64,000 nucleotides of DNA from CALBPI01 sp038524795 (GTDB lineage: Bacteria; Pseudomonadota; Gammaproteobacteria; Steroidobacterales; Woeseiaceae), in NCBI GenBank assembly GCA_038524795.1, contig JBCBIJ010000006.1, forward strand, positions 124,001-188,000, in the 5' to 3' direction. Within the stretch, counting starts at the first letter, position 1. The number at the start of each line of letters is the position of its first letter. Position numbers and translations under genes: made by a program. Shown here in pieces: positions 36,420 through 45,800 of the stretch. Below the pieces are notes generated by a model. The model was not told where the DNA came from, ran no database searches, and worked only from the letters and a program-made list of their open reading frames with translations.

Positions 36420-37087
36420 GCACGGGTGCCGTAGACGTTGACGTGGCAGGTGAAACGCTCGCTTTGTTGCCCGAGCGCGCCGCATTCTGGTCCGCGAGGC
36501 GCACGCTCATTGTCGCCGACTGGCACCTGGGCAAGGCTGCGGTCTTCGGCAGTCGCGGCCTGGCCATTCCAGACGGCGACACGGCGCGTGACTTTGACAC
36601 GCTGCGCGGGCTTCTGGGTGCCTACGCGCCTGAGCGTTTGCTCGTGCTGGGCGATCTGATGCACGCGCCGCCGCGGCCCGGTGACGAGTGGCCGCAGCAG
36701 CTCGCCGATTGGCTGCAAGCGTTCCCCGATCTCGACTTTGTGGTGGTCGCGGGTAACCACGATCGGGTACCCGCCAATGCGCTGCCCGCCGGGCTCGGCG
36801 CGCGCATCGATTGGCATGACGACCACTTCGACGAAGGCCCGTTCCGCTTCGCGCACGAACCCGAAGCCGCTGCGGGGCGCTACGTGCTGGCAGGCCACCT
36901 GCACCCGACGCGCCGGCTCGTCATGGGCGCAGACCGGATGCGTGCGCCCGCATTCTGGTTTCGCGATGACTGTGCGGTGCTGCCGGCCTACGGTGGCTTC
37001 ACGGGGGGTATGAACATTCAGCCCGGGCGCGGCGACCGCGTCTTCGTGACGGGTCCGGGCGCAGTCGTGGAGGTGACGGGGGCATGA
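36416..37087 (+). CDS. pdeM: Ligase-associated metallophosphoesterase
   Basis: The 223-residue protein has the calcineurin-type motifs VADWHLGKAAVFG, LVLGDLMHAP, VVAGNHDR and LAGHLHPT, which build a two-metal site. It is the PdeM type that completes the exonuclease/ligase/helicase set. The GTG start overlaps the helicase stop; a longer frame starting inside the helicase is not credible. Its own stop overlaps the start of a methyltransferase. Confidence 0.9.
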   Translation: MSTGAVDVDVAGETLALLPERAAFWSARRTLIVADWHLGKAAVFGSRGLAIPDGDTARDFDTLRGLLGAYAPERLLVLGDLMHAPPRPGDEWPQQLADWLQAFPDLDFVVVAGNHDRVPANALPAGLGARIDWHDDHFDEGPFRFAHEPEAAAGRYVLAGHLHPTRRLVMGADRMRAPAFWFRDDCAVLPAYGGFTGGMNIQPGRGDRVFVTGPGAVVEVTGA

Positions 37088-37833
37088 GCTTCAAAGACCA
37101 TTTCTCGGGACACGCAGTGGACTACGCCAGGTTCCGGCCGCTGTACCCGCCGTCGCTGTTTGCATGGCTCGCCGGCCAGGCGCCCGCGCGCACACTTGCT
37201 GTCGATTGCGGGACGGGCAATGGCCAGGCCGCCAATGCGCTGGCCGCGCACTTTGAGCGGGTTGTCGCGACAGACGCCAGCGTGCCACAGGTGGCGCAGG
37301 CGCAGGGCCCTGACAACGTCAGCTACCGGGTCGCGCCGGCCGAGGCCGAGGTCGTCGCCGCGGGCACGGCGGACCTTGTGACCGTGGCGCAGGCGCTGCA
37401 CTGGTTCGATGTCGAGGCGTTCTATTCGACGGCGGCGCGCGCGCTGGCGCCCGGCGGTCTCCTGGCCGTCTGGACCTACGAACTCATGACCGTGAGCGCT
37501 GCCGTCGACGCGGCCGTGCTCAGTTTCTACCGCGGTGCCATCGATGGCTACTGGCCGCCCGAGCGCGACCACGTCGAAAACGGCTACCGCGACATTGTGC
37601 CTGACTGGCCCCGTGTCGCCGCGCCGCGCTTCGAAGTGCGCGCCAACTGGCGTGCCGATGACGCGCTGGGCTATCTCGCGAGCTGGTCAGCAGTGCGACG
37701 CTGCCGGCGCGCCACAGGCCAAGACCCCGTGGGCGCGTTTGCAAACACGCTGCGCACCGCTTGGGGTCCGCAGCGCCGCAGTGTGCGCTGGCCGCTGGTC
37801 CTGCACAGCTTCCGCAGGCCCTCAACCCCCTGA
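37084..37833 (+). CDS. Class I SAM-dependent methyltransferase coupled to the repair operon
   Basis: The 249-residue enzyme has motif I AVDCGTGNGQAANALA (about 40-55), ATDASVPQVAQA, and a post-I run VTVAQALHWFDVEAFY typical of small-molecule Methyltransf_11 enzymes. The ATGA overlap with pdeM means it is translated with the DNA repair genes. I do not know this gene as a standard member of that set. It could simply be a passenger. The C-terminus (LHSFRRPSTP) is basic. Confidence 0.82.
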   Translation: MSFKDHFSGHAVDYARFRPLYPPSLFAWLAGQAPARTLAVDCGTGNGQAANALAAHFERVVATDASVPQVAQAQGPDNVSYRVAPAEAEVVAAGTADLVTVAQALHWFDVEAFYSTAARALAPGGLLAVWTYELMTVSAAVDAAVLSFYRGAIDGYWPPERDHVENGYRDIVPDWPRVAAPRFEVRANWRADDALGYLASWSAVRRCRRATGQDPVGAFANTLRTAWGPQRRSVRWPLVLHSFRRPSTP

Positions 37834-37851
37834 TTTTGCTAGACTCGACCC

Positions 37852-38766
37852 ATGGCACGAGTTCCAAGAATCCAGGGTCGAACGGTGTTTGGCGAGACCG
37901 AATGGCAGGCGCTGTCCGCACGACAGCCCTGGCGCGGCGTGCTGCTCGTGGCGCACGCCTGGGTCGTGATCGGCCTGGCAGCGGCGCTCGCGATTGCCCT
38001 ACCCAACGTGCTCACGATCACGCTGGCGGTACTCGTCATCGGGTCACGGCAGCTCGGGCTCGCGATTCTCATGCACGACGCGGCGCATGGCATGCTCGCC
38101 ACCCGTACGCGGTGGAACGACCTGCTGGGGCAGTGGTTCTGCGCCGTGCCGACGGGCATCGATCTTGCGGAATACCGTCAGTACCACTTGCGCCACCACG
38201 CCTACGCGCAACAGGAAGAAGACCCGGATCTCGTGCTGTCGGCGCCGTTTCCCGTCACACGCGCGAGTCTTGCGCGCAAGGTGCTGCGTGATCTCACGGG
38301 GCTGACCTTCCTGAAACTGCGTGTACTCCCGTTTGCGCTGGCGCTGTTCGGTCGCTATCGGCTGCGCCGTTCGGACTACCTGCTCTTGGCGTTCAACGTT
38401 GCCTTGGCGCTCGTCGCCTGGTCGGTTGGACTGCTGTGGGCCTATGTGCTGCTTTGGTTGCTGCCCGCGGCGACCTGGAACATGCTCGTGACGCGGATTC
38501 GCAACATCGCCGAGCACGCCTGCATGACCAACGAGCCGGATCCCTGGCGCGTGGCTCGCACGACTCGGGCGAATGGACTCGCACGCGCACTCATTGCGCC
38601 TTACTACGTGAACTATCACGCGGAACACCACTTGTTCATGTCTGTGCCGTGCTACCGCTTGCCGGCCATCCACCGCGCGCTGGTGGCGTCGGGTGACGCC
38701 GCGTCGAATGCACTGCCAGTCACGGCTGGCTACGCGGCGGTGCTGCAGGAAGCCGGGAGCGCCTGA
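37852..38766 (+). CDS. Membrane fatty-acid desaturase-type di-iron enzyme
   Basis: The 304-residue membrane protein has the three histidine boxes of the desaturase/hydroxylase superfamily: HDAAHG (H75-H79), HLRHH and HAEHH. It has four or more transmembrane helices, including a long pair near 175-210. The family inserts double bonds or hydroxyls into acyl chains using a di-iron centre and oxygen. The exact substrate is not predictable; carotenoid or sphingolipid-type hydroxylases are alternatives. Its TGATG overlap couples it to the L,D-transpeptidase gene. Confidence 0.87.
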   Translation: MARVPRIQGRTVFGETEWQALSARQPWRGVLLVAHAWVVIGLAAALAIALPNVLTITLAVLVIGSRQLGLAILMHDAAHGMLATRTRWNDLLGQWFCAVPTGIDLAEYRQYHLRHHAYAQQEEDPDLVLSAPFPVTRASLARKVLRDLTGLTFLKLRVLPFALALFGRYRLRRSDYLLLAFNVALALVAWSVGLLWAYVLLWLLPAATWNMLVTRIRNIAEHACMTNEPDPWRVARTTRANGLARALIAPYYVNYHAEHHLFMSVPCYRLPAIHRALVASGDAASNALPVTAGYAAVLQEAGSA

Positions 38767-39884
38767 TGCGCGCAGTACGCGTATTGGGTCGTGTGGCATC
38801 GGCTGGAGTGTTGCTCCTGGCCTCGGGGTGCAGCCTGCTGCAGCCGGGCTTCGGGCCAGGCAGCTCGGGCGCCGAGGCGCCCGAGGTATCCATCGCGTTC
38901 GATGGGGCGCCGCAGACCGCGCATGTCTTCGAGATCACCGACCCTGAGCAAAGTGTCTACGGCGAGGTTCAGGTCATCGAGGCACGCGACGCCGACACCT
39001 TTTCAGACATCGCGCGCAGCTACGGGTTGGGCTACGACGAGCTCGTGCATGCCAATCCTGAAGTCGATCCCTGGTTGCCGGGCGAGGGCACGCGCGTTGT
39101 GCTGCCGACGCGGTTTGTGCTGCCCGACGCCCCGCGCGAGGGCATCGTGCTCAACATTGCCGCGAAACGCCTGTTTGCATTTCAGCCGGCGACCGAAGAC
39201 GAGACCGCTACCGTCACGAGTTACCCCGTCGGCATTGGTCGTGTGGGTTGGGCCACACCCACGGGTTCGAGCGAAGTGATCGCGAAGGCGACGGACCCGG
39301 CCTGGTACGTGCCCGCATCTGTGCGCGCCGAACACAAGGCGATGGGTGATCCGTTGCCCGCAATCGTGCCGCCCGGGCCCGACAATCCGCTGGGCCGACA
39401 CGTTCTCAAACTCGACATGCCGGGCTACCTGCTGCACGGTACCAACCAACCCTACGGCGTGGGCATGCGCGTGAGCCACGGTTGCGTGCGGCTTTACCCC
39501 GAGGACATCGAGGTGCTTTATGGCGTCACGGGGCTCGGCACGCGCGTCACGATCGTCAACGAGCCCGTTTCAGTGGGCGCGCGCGACGGCGTGACCTATG
39601 TGGTGGTGCACCCGCAGCTCGAGGACGATGAACGCGCCTGGCAAGACCTGGCCGCAGAAGGGCTGGCCGCCTTTGAGCAGCCCGACGCTGAGCTGACGGC
39701 GCTTGTGGCTGACGGCGTCGCTCGCGCCGTCTCCGTCGATGATCCGCTGCAGCTGCGCTACGTCAGCAACGTCGCGGCGCCGCCCGCGGACGCGCCCGAT
39801 CGTGAAACCGTGGCCAAGTTACTCGATGAGCTCATGCAGGAAGCTGAAGACGAGGTCGGCACGGAGCCTGAGGTCAGCAACTGA
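38766..39884 (+). CDS. L,D-transpeptidase lipoprotein with LysM-like domain
   Basis: The 372-residue protein has a lipoprotein signal (Cys22 in LLLASGCSLL). A LysM-like region (DTFSDIARSYGLGYDELVHA) and a YkuD domain follow, with the active-site run SHGCVRLYPEDI (Cys240) and HGTNQPYGVGMR. These enzymes form 3-3 crosslinks or attach proteins to peptidoglycan, as in the ErfK/YbiS group. About 100 residues after the YkuD domain are acidic and unassigned. It shares one base with the desaturase stop, and its own stop shares one base with a small downstream frame. Confidence 0.93.
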   Translation: MRAVRVLGRVASAGVLLLASGCSLLQPGFGPGSSGAEAPEVSIAFDGAPQTAHVFEITDPEQSVYGEVQVIEARDADTFSDIARSYGLGYDELVHANPEVDPWLPGEGTRVVLPTRFVLPDAPREGIVLNIAAKRLFAFQPATEDETATVTSYPVGIGRVGWATPTGSSEVIAKATDPAWYVPASVRAEHKAMGDPLPAIVPPGPDNPLGRHVLKLDMPGYLLHGTNQPYGVGMRVSHGCVRLYPEDIEVLYGVTGLGTRVTIVNEPVSVGARDGVTYVVVHPQLEDDERAWQDLAAEGLAAFEQPDAELTALVADGVARAVSVDDPLQLRYVSNVAAPPADAPDRETVAKLLDELMQEAEDEVGTEPEVSN

Positions 39885-40048
39885 TGTCGCGCAGCGATGA
39901 GTGGCTGCGGGTGGTGTACGGCGAGGCGGCGCGCAAGATCGAGGAACGCGACAAGGCGCGCGAACAGGCTCAGCGGCAGAGCGACAAAAAGTCGGCGTAC
40001 CCGGATTCCAACGCGCCCACGGAACCGGGCGCCGCGCGACCGTTATAG
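39884..40048 (+). CDS. Candidate 54-residue basic/acidic helical protein
   Basis: A 54-codon frame begins with an ATG that shares one base with the L,D-transpeptidase stop (TGATG), the coupling used by neighbouring genes. The product starts MSRSDEWLRVVYGEAARKIE and continues with a charged helical stretch (about 18-37), then a Pro/Ala-rich end. It has no signal or membrane segment. Its last 79 bases run antisense to the 3' end of the PLP-enzyme gene. I do not recognise it. The first 35 residues look protein-like; the tail could be read-through of antisense sequence. Confidence 0.45.
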   Translation: MSRSDEWLRVVYGEAARKIEERDKAREQAQRQSDKKSAYPDSNAPTEPGAARPL

Positions 40049-41025
40049 GTGTGCCAGAACAGCCAGTCGCCGTGGCTGGGGTGCTCTGACAGATCATCGA
40101 GCAGACAGGCCATCGCCTTGCCCGTGTAGGTGGTCTCGAGCGGCAGCCCCCAACGACGCTTCGACTCGGCAACGGCGCGCTGCGAGGCCGGCGTGACATC
40201 GGCGTAGTCCTCGCCCAGGTAGTCCTTTCTGATTGTGACCCGCTGCCAGGGCGAATCCAGCGTACCCACCCGCGCGTCGTGCCGCTGTAGCAGTTGGGCA
40301 AGCTTGGTCGTGAGCTTCTTCATGCCAGCCGCATTGACCTGTGACGGCGCTGTGACGCGCACAGCGTGCACTTCCGTGGGCCAGTCCAGCAAAGCGAGCC
40401 CGACAGCAAGCCCCGCGGCGGTGCCCATCGTGCCGGCCGCCACATAAATGCGCTCGGGCGGCTGCGGTCGTTTCCACTGCGTGGCCAGTTCAAGCGCGGC
40501 GTTGACATAGCCGACGCTGCCACGCGGAGACGTGCCGCCCAGCGGTACGACCGTCAGTCCCGACTCGGAATCGTCGCGCAGCTGGCGCATGAGGTCCACG
40601 CGTGCGCGACGCGCGGCAGGCGAGCGCAACAGGCGGCTGTCGATCTGCTGATGGCGTTCCAGCGTGCCGCGCACGTAGTCGGTCATGCGTTGCGGCAGCA
40701 TCATGCCTGTCGTGCGCACACCCAGGGCGCCCCCGTGAATGGCCGTCGCCAGCACGTGGTTGGAACCGACACCACCGAAGGTGACAACGTCGGCGCTACC
40801 GCGCTGGCGCGCATCACCAAGCAGGTATTCGAGCTTGCGAATCTTGTTCCCGCCGTAGACGGGATGGGTGCGATCATCGCGTTTGACCCACAAACCGCGA
40901 CGCCGATCACCGAGTCTTTGCAGCGGTGTCGGGTAGTCTCCCAGGGGCAGGCGCGGCAGATACCGCGTGAGCGCCGGGAAGCGTTCCGCGAGATAGCTGT
41001 AGCCTGCGGGTTGGTTGAACGTCAT
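39970..41025 (-). CDS. PLP-dependent D-cysteine desulfhydrase / ACC deaminase-family enzyme
   Basis: The 351-residue protein is a fold-type II PLP enzyme. The cofactor lysine is K61 in VYGGNKIRKLEYLLGDA, followed by TFGGVGSNHVLATAIHG and VAAGTMGTAAGLAVGL. These features place it with 1-aminocyclopropane-1-carboxylate deaminase and D-cysteine desulfhydrase. The true substrate cannot be fixed by eye. It is transcribed towards the L,D-transpeptidase group and overlaps a candidate small gene at its 3' end. Confidence 0.85.
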   Translation of the reverse strand: MTFNQPAGYSYLAERFPALTRYLPRLPLGDYPTPLQRLGDRRRGLWVKRDDRTHPVYGGNKIRKLEYLLGDARQRGSADVVTFGGVGSNHVLATAIHGGALGVRTTGMMLPQRMTDYVRGTLERHQQIDSRLLRSPAARRARVDLMRQLRDDSESGLTVVPLGGTSPRGSVGYVNAALELATQWKRPQPPERIYVAAGTMGTAAGLAVGLALLDWPTEVHAVRVTAPSQVNAAGMKKLTTKLAQLLQRHDARVGTLDSPWQRVTIRKDYLGEDYADVTPASQRAVAESKRRWGLPLETTYTGKAMACLLDDLSEHPSHGDWLFWHTYNGRAAPGSVGALESGYADFLSLCR

Positions 41026-41099
41026 GTGCGGTCATAGAATACCCGAAGCCCGTTCACGCGTGTCGTGATCGCGGCGCTTCCCGGTGGCACGGAGCAGAT

Positions 41100-42659
41100 T
41101 TGGCGCAGCACGATATCAACGGCATGACGATCGTCGAAGCGCCTGCCGCCGACGACCGCATCGCTGTCGACGCAAGGCCCGTGGCTGCGTTCCTCGGTCG
41201 CGCTGCGGCGGGCCCCGTCGATACCGCGGTCATGATCGGAAGCCTGGCGCATTTTGATCGCGTCTTCGGTGGCGACTGGCCGACCAGTGCGCTGGGCCTG
41301 ACGCTTGCGCAGTACTTCCAGCACGGGGGGCGCGACGCGGCCGTTGTACGGATCGCCAACAACGCTAAAGGTGGCCGCGTCGAGTTGCCGACGGAACGTG
41401 CGCCGCTCGTCCTCGTTGCGCGAAACCCGGGTTCACGCGAACGACTGCGGGCGTCCGTCGACTACGACGGCATCGAAGACGATGAAGCCTTCAACCTCAC
41501 CGTGCAGCGTCTCGATGTTGTGACGGGACAGATTGCCGACCAGGAATTTCATACGGCCTTGTCGGCGCAGGTCGAAGCGCGCCGGTTTATCGGGCGCGCG
41601 CTCGAGTCGTCCGCGCTCGTTCGGCTCGACCCGACGGCTGCAGACATCGCCCGGCCGCTGGCCATGCGCACGACGATCACGAATGCCACCATCGGCTACG
41701 TCGAAATGGCGGCGCACGGCGATGATGGCACGTCGCTGACCGACTACGATCTCATCGGGTCCGACCGCCTGGGCACGGGCCTGTTTGCGTTCGATGCCAT
41801 ACCCGAGCTTGACCTGCTCTACGCCTGCGGCGACGCCGGTTTGTCGCAGGCGGGCCCCGCGTTCCATTTCGCAGCCGAACGCTATTGCCAGTCGCGCAAT
41901 GCGCTGCTCATCGTCGATCCGCCCGCCGGTGGCATGCACCCGCTGGGCCGACAGGGCGAAGGCGCGGAGACCTGGCGCCACGGACATAACGCACTGACTT
42001 ACTATCCGGCGCTGCGCAACCGCGAGGGTGAGACGCCCGAACCGTTGCCTGCAGCAGGGGCACTGGCCGGGTTGCTCGCGCGCCAGGACCGGCGCTGCCA
42101 TGTCTGGGCCGCGCTGGCTGACGACCTCAGGCAAAATTCCGCGGCGTTGCACCGGGACTGGCTGCCCTGGTCACCGCTTGAGACCGACGATGCGCTCCGT
42201 CTTCTGCGTGCGGGTATCAACCCTTTACTAACAGGGACGCAGCGACGCATGTTGTTCCCGGGGCTCGTGACCTGCGCCAACGCCAGTGATCGCGAGCGTG
42301 GCGCGCTGGCGCGACAGCGACTCAATCACTTCATTCTGCGACGTATAGAGCTGGGAACCCGGTGGGCTGTGTTTGCGCCAAGGGGTGAAGCGACGTGGCA
42401 ACGTGTGCAGGGGCAGGTGGCTGAGTTTCTGGAGACGCTCGCGAGACGCGGCGCGTTCGAGACAGAAACCGGCTGGTCCGTTCGCTGCGATGCGGCTACG
42501 AATGCCGATACCGATGCTGACGATGGCGCCGAGGAGGGTGTGCGCCTCCTGATCGCCTTCATGCCGCGCGGCGCTCACGAGCCGCACATGTATTCCATCG
42601 TGCAGCACCGCGACGGCACCTCGGCGTGTCGCGCTGCGTTTGAGTACCCCGCCCCCTGA
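41100..42659 (+). CDS. Solitary contractile-tail-sheath-like protein
   Basis: The 519-residue protein resembles phage and contractile-injection tail sheath proteins along most of its length. The N-terminal part has AFLGRAAAGPVDTAVMIGSL, FDRVFGG and LAQYFQHGGRDAAVVRIAN. The C-terminal core has RRIELGTRWAVFAPRGEATW, QVAEFLETLARRGAFE and VRCDAATN. The middle (about 200-350) is divergent. Start is TTG with GGAG five bases upstream; the in-frame ATG at codon 9 is an alternative. No tube, baseplate, spike, sheath-terminator or lysis gene is near, and base composition looks like the neighbours. I know of no assigned role for isolated sheath proteins. Confidence 0.82.
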   Translation: MAQHDINGMTIVEAPAADDRIAVDARPVAAFLGRAAAGPVDTAVMIGSLAHFDRVFGGDWPTSALGLTLAQYFQHGGRDAAVVRIANNAKGGRVELPTERAPLVLVARNPGSRERLRASVDYDGIEDDEAFNLTVQRLDVVTGQIADQEFHTALSAQVEARRFIGRALESSALVRLDPTAADIARPLAMRTTITNATIGYVEMAAHGDDGTSLTDYDLIGSDRLGTGLFAFDAIPELDLLYACGDAGLSQAGPAFHFAAERYCQSRNALLIVDPPAGGMHPLGRQGEGAETWRHGHNALTYYPALRNREGETPEPLPAAGALAGLLARQDRRCHVWAALADDLRQNSAALHRDWLPWSPLETDDALRLLRAGINPLLTGTQRRMLFPGLVTCANASDRERGALARQRLNHFILRRIELGTRWAVFAPRGEATWQRVQGQVAEFLETLARRGAFETETGWSVRCDAATNADTDADDGAEEGVRLLIAFMPRGAHEPHMYSIVQHRDGTSACRAAFEYPAP

Positions 42660-42731
42660 TCCCACCAACTTGCGCATCCGACTCGCGGGGCAAGGCGAAT
42701 CATCTGCTGAACCCGCCTTACGGATTGCGTC

Positions 42732-42845
42732 ATGAACAACAACAAAAGCGCTTATCGTCGCGACGACGTTTCGCCCGCCATGCTGGTGGCCGGCGCGGTC
42801 TACGCCATGTCGCTGCTGTCCGCCGTCTGCGCGCTGGCCGGCTGA
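42732..42845 (+). CDS. Candidate 37-residue single-pass membrane peptide
   Basis: A short frame encodes MNNNKSAYRRDDVSPAMLVA followed by a hydrophobic run to the end, about 20 residues with small amino acids and one Cys. This is the shape of a small inner-membrane protein. It lies 72 bases after the sheath-like gene in the same direction. The last 46 bases overlap the 3' end of the convergent hydantoinase gene. No clear Shine-Dalgarno is visible. Coding is plausible, not shown. Confidence 0.4.
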   Translation: MNNNKSAYRRDDVSPAMLVAGAVYAMSLLSAVCALAG

Positions 42846-45800
42846 GCGCCGCCGTAGCCGCCACCGCCCGGCGTCTCGATTCGAATCGTGTCGCCCGCGG
42901 CCAGCGCTACGCTCGCAACGCCTGACAGCGGCACTGTTGCGCCTGAGCTGCGCACAACACAGTTACGGCCGCACAACCCTGGATCACCGCCTGCCAGCCC
43001 CACCGGCGCGCGCGCTCGGAATCCTGACAAGATCGACACGGTGACGGGCTCGGTCATGAGCAACTCGCGCACCACGCCATCGCCGCCGCGGTAGGTGCCG
43101 CCACCACCGGATCCCCGCCGAATATGAAACGTGACGACACGTACGGGCAGACGTGCCTCGAGCACCTCGGTATCCGTCAGGCGGCTATTGGTCATGTGGC
43201 TTTGCACAGCGTCGGCGCCGTCAAAGGCGGCGCCCGCACCCGTGCCGCCCGCGATTGTCTCGTAGTACTGCACCGCGTCATTACCGAACGTCAGATTGTT
43301 CATCGTGCCTTGTGCGTGGGCCATCACACCAAGTGCGGCGTAGAGCGCATTGGTCACGCATTGCGAGGTTTCGACGTTGCCCGCGACCACCGCTGCGGGC
43401 GCGGCGGGGTTAAGAAAGCTGCCCTCGGGAACCGTTAAGGTCACGGGCGCGAGGCAGCCGTCATTGAGCGGGATGTCATGGTCGACGAGCGTGCGCAACA
43501 CGTAGAGTACGGCTGCGCGCGTGACGGCCAGTGGTGCATTGAAGTTGCCGGCATGCTGCGCTGAGCTGCCCGTGAAGTCGACGTGGGCGTGATCACCATC
43601 GACCGTGACGCGCACCCGAATGACAAGGCCGTTGTCGAGCTCAATCGCTGCGCGCCCGCCCTTGCGCCCACGCAGCGCGCGGCGAACGCAGCCGGCCGCG
43701 TTGTCGTGAACGGCGGCCATAAACTCGGCCACGCGTGCTGCGCCAAACTGGCTACGCATCGTCTCGACCTGGCGCACGCCCTCGCTGAGTGCGGCGACCT
43801 GCGCGCGCAAATCGGCGAGATTGCGCGCCACGTTGCGTGCAGGGTGTTTGAGCTCTGTGAGTACGCGTGTCAGCGTCTCGGTGTCGAAGCGACCGCCCTG
43901 TACGATCCGAAGGTTGTCGATGAGCACGCCTTCTTCGTCGATGTGCCGACTGTCGGCGGGCATGGAGCCCGGCGCGATGCCGCCCACGTCGGCGTGGTGG
44001 GCGCGTGTGGCGAGGTAGCAGAACGTAGCCCCCGCACTGTCGGGCACGGCCTGGACGAGCGTGATGTCTGGCAGGTGGGTACCACCGGCGTAGGGGCTGT
44101 TCAGTGCGATGACATCGCCGGGCGCAAGCGCGTCCGCGCGCGCGTCGATCACATGCCGCACGCTGGCGCCCATCGAGCCCAGGTGCACGGGCATGTGCGG
44201 TGCGTTGGCGATGAGGCGGCCCTGGTCGTCAAACAGCGCGCAGGAAAAGTCGAGCCGTTCACGGATGTTGACTGAATGGGCCGTGCGTTCGAGCACCTGG
44301 CCCATGTGTTCCGCAACCTGGCGGAAGCGATTGTTGAAGACCTCGAGCCATGCGGCGTGGTCGACGTCGCCTTGCGCCGCGGCTGTCGCATGACGCTCTA
44401 GGTGAAGCCCACCGTCACCGTCGCGGGTGAGACGCCAGCCCGGGTCGACGACCAGCGTGGCGTGTGCGTCGATAACGATGGCCGGTCCCTCGATCGTGGT
44501 GCCGCCGATGTCACTGGAGCGCCAGACGGCGGCCTCGAGCATATGGCCCTGTGCGTGCAGGGTGGCGCTGCCGCAGGCGGCGCCCTGTGTGGCTTCCGCA
44601 GCGACCACAGTCGGTGCGTCTGCGCGCGCCGTAATGTGACGGACGCGCAGCACGAGTACCTCGGGTGCGGACTCGGCCTCGATGCCAAAGCGGCTGCGGT
44701 GCGCGGCCTCGAATGCGCGTTGCATGGCGTACGGCGTGTCGAGCGGAACCGCGATTGGGGCGTCCGCACCGGGCACTTGCAGCACGGCATCGAACTCGAC
44801 GAGATCTGATGGTTCGAGTGCTGCTGCGACGGCGGTGCGTTCACGCTCGATGTCCGCTGCCGCGTCGTGCAATTGCGCCCCGATGGCGACTTCGCGCAGC
44901 GTCATGCGATCCGCGAGACCAATGCCCAATGCAGAGAACACGCCTGCAAACGCGTGCACCCGAACGCGCGTGATGTCGAGCGCATCCGCAACACGACAGG
45001 CGAGCTGGCCCGCGGCGCCGCCAAACGCCATGAGTGTGAATGCGCGCACGTCTTCACCGCGCTGCAGCGTCTCGCGACGAATCGCCGCGGCCATGTTGTC
45101 GACGGCCACGGTCGCGAAACTCTCGGCCTGGCTCACGGCGTCTGCACTGCCGGCGCCCAGTGCGAGCAGCGCGCTGCGGCTCGCCTCGAGTGAGAGTGGG
45201 GCGTCGCCGTTGGGGCCAAACACGCGGGGCACAAAGTCAACGGGCAGGCGACCCAAAACCACGTTGGCGTCGGTCACCGTGGCCGGGCCGCCTTTGCCGT
45301 AGGCCGCGGGGCCCGGGTCGGCACCCGCGGAATCGGGGCCGACGACAAAGCGCTCGTCGCGGTAGGCGAGGACTGAGCCCCCGCCCGCGGCAATAGTTTC
45401 GAGACGCAGCATGGGCGTCGTAAGTCGGTAGCCGCCAATGCGGTTATCGGTGCGCCGCTCGAACGCGCCCTGCCAGACACAGACGTCGGTCGAGGTCCCG
45501 CCCATGTCGAAGCCCACAATGCGCTCGCCGGGCTCTGCACTGCGTGCGATGCCGACGATGCCGCCCGCGGGGCCGGACAACACGGCGTCCTTGCCACGGA
45601 TGGCGTCGGCGTCGACAAGGCCACCATTGCTTTGCATAAACGTGATGTCGTCGCAGTCACAGACGTCGGCCAGGGCGTCGCGGAAGCGTTGCAGGTAGCG
45701 CGCGAGTACGGGTGTGAGCCAGGCGTCGACGAGCGTGGTTTCCGTGCGGGCAAGATAGCCCTGCGTGGGCGCCGTCTCATGGCTGCAAGTGACGGCGGTG

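Noticed and set aside
41100..42845. Prophage or tailocin remnant
   Set aside because: Only the sheath-like gene is present. No integrase, attachment repeats, tail tube, baseplate, holin or lysin, and flanking genes are metabolic.
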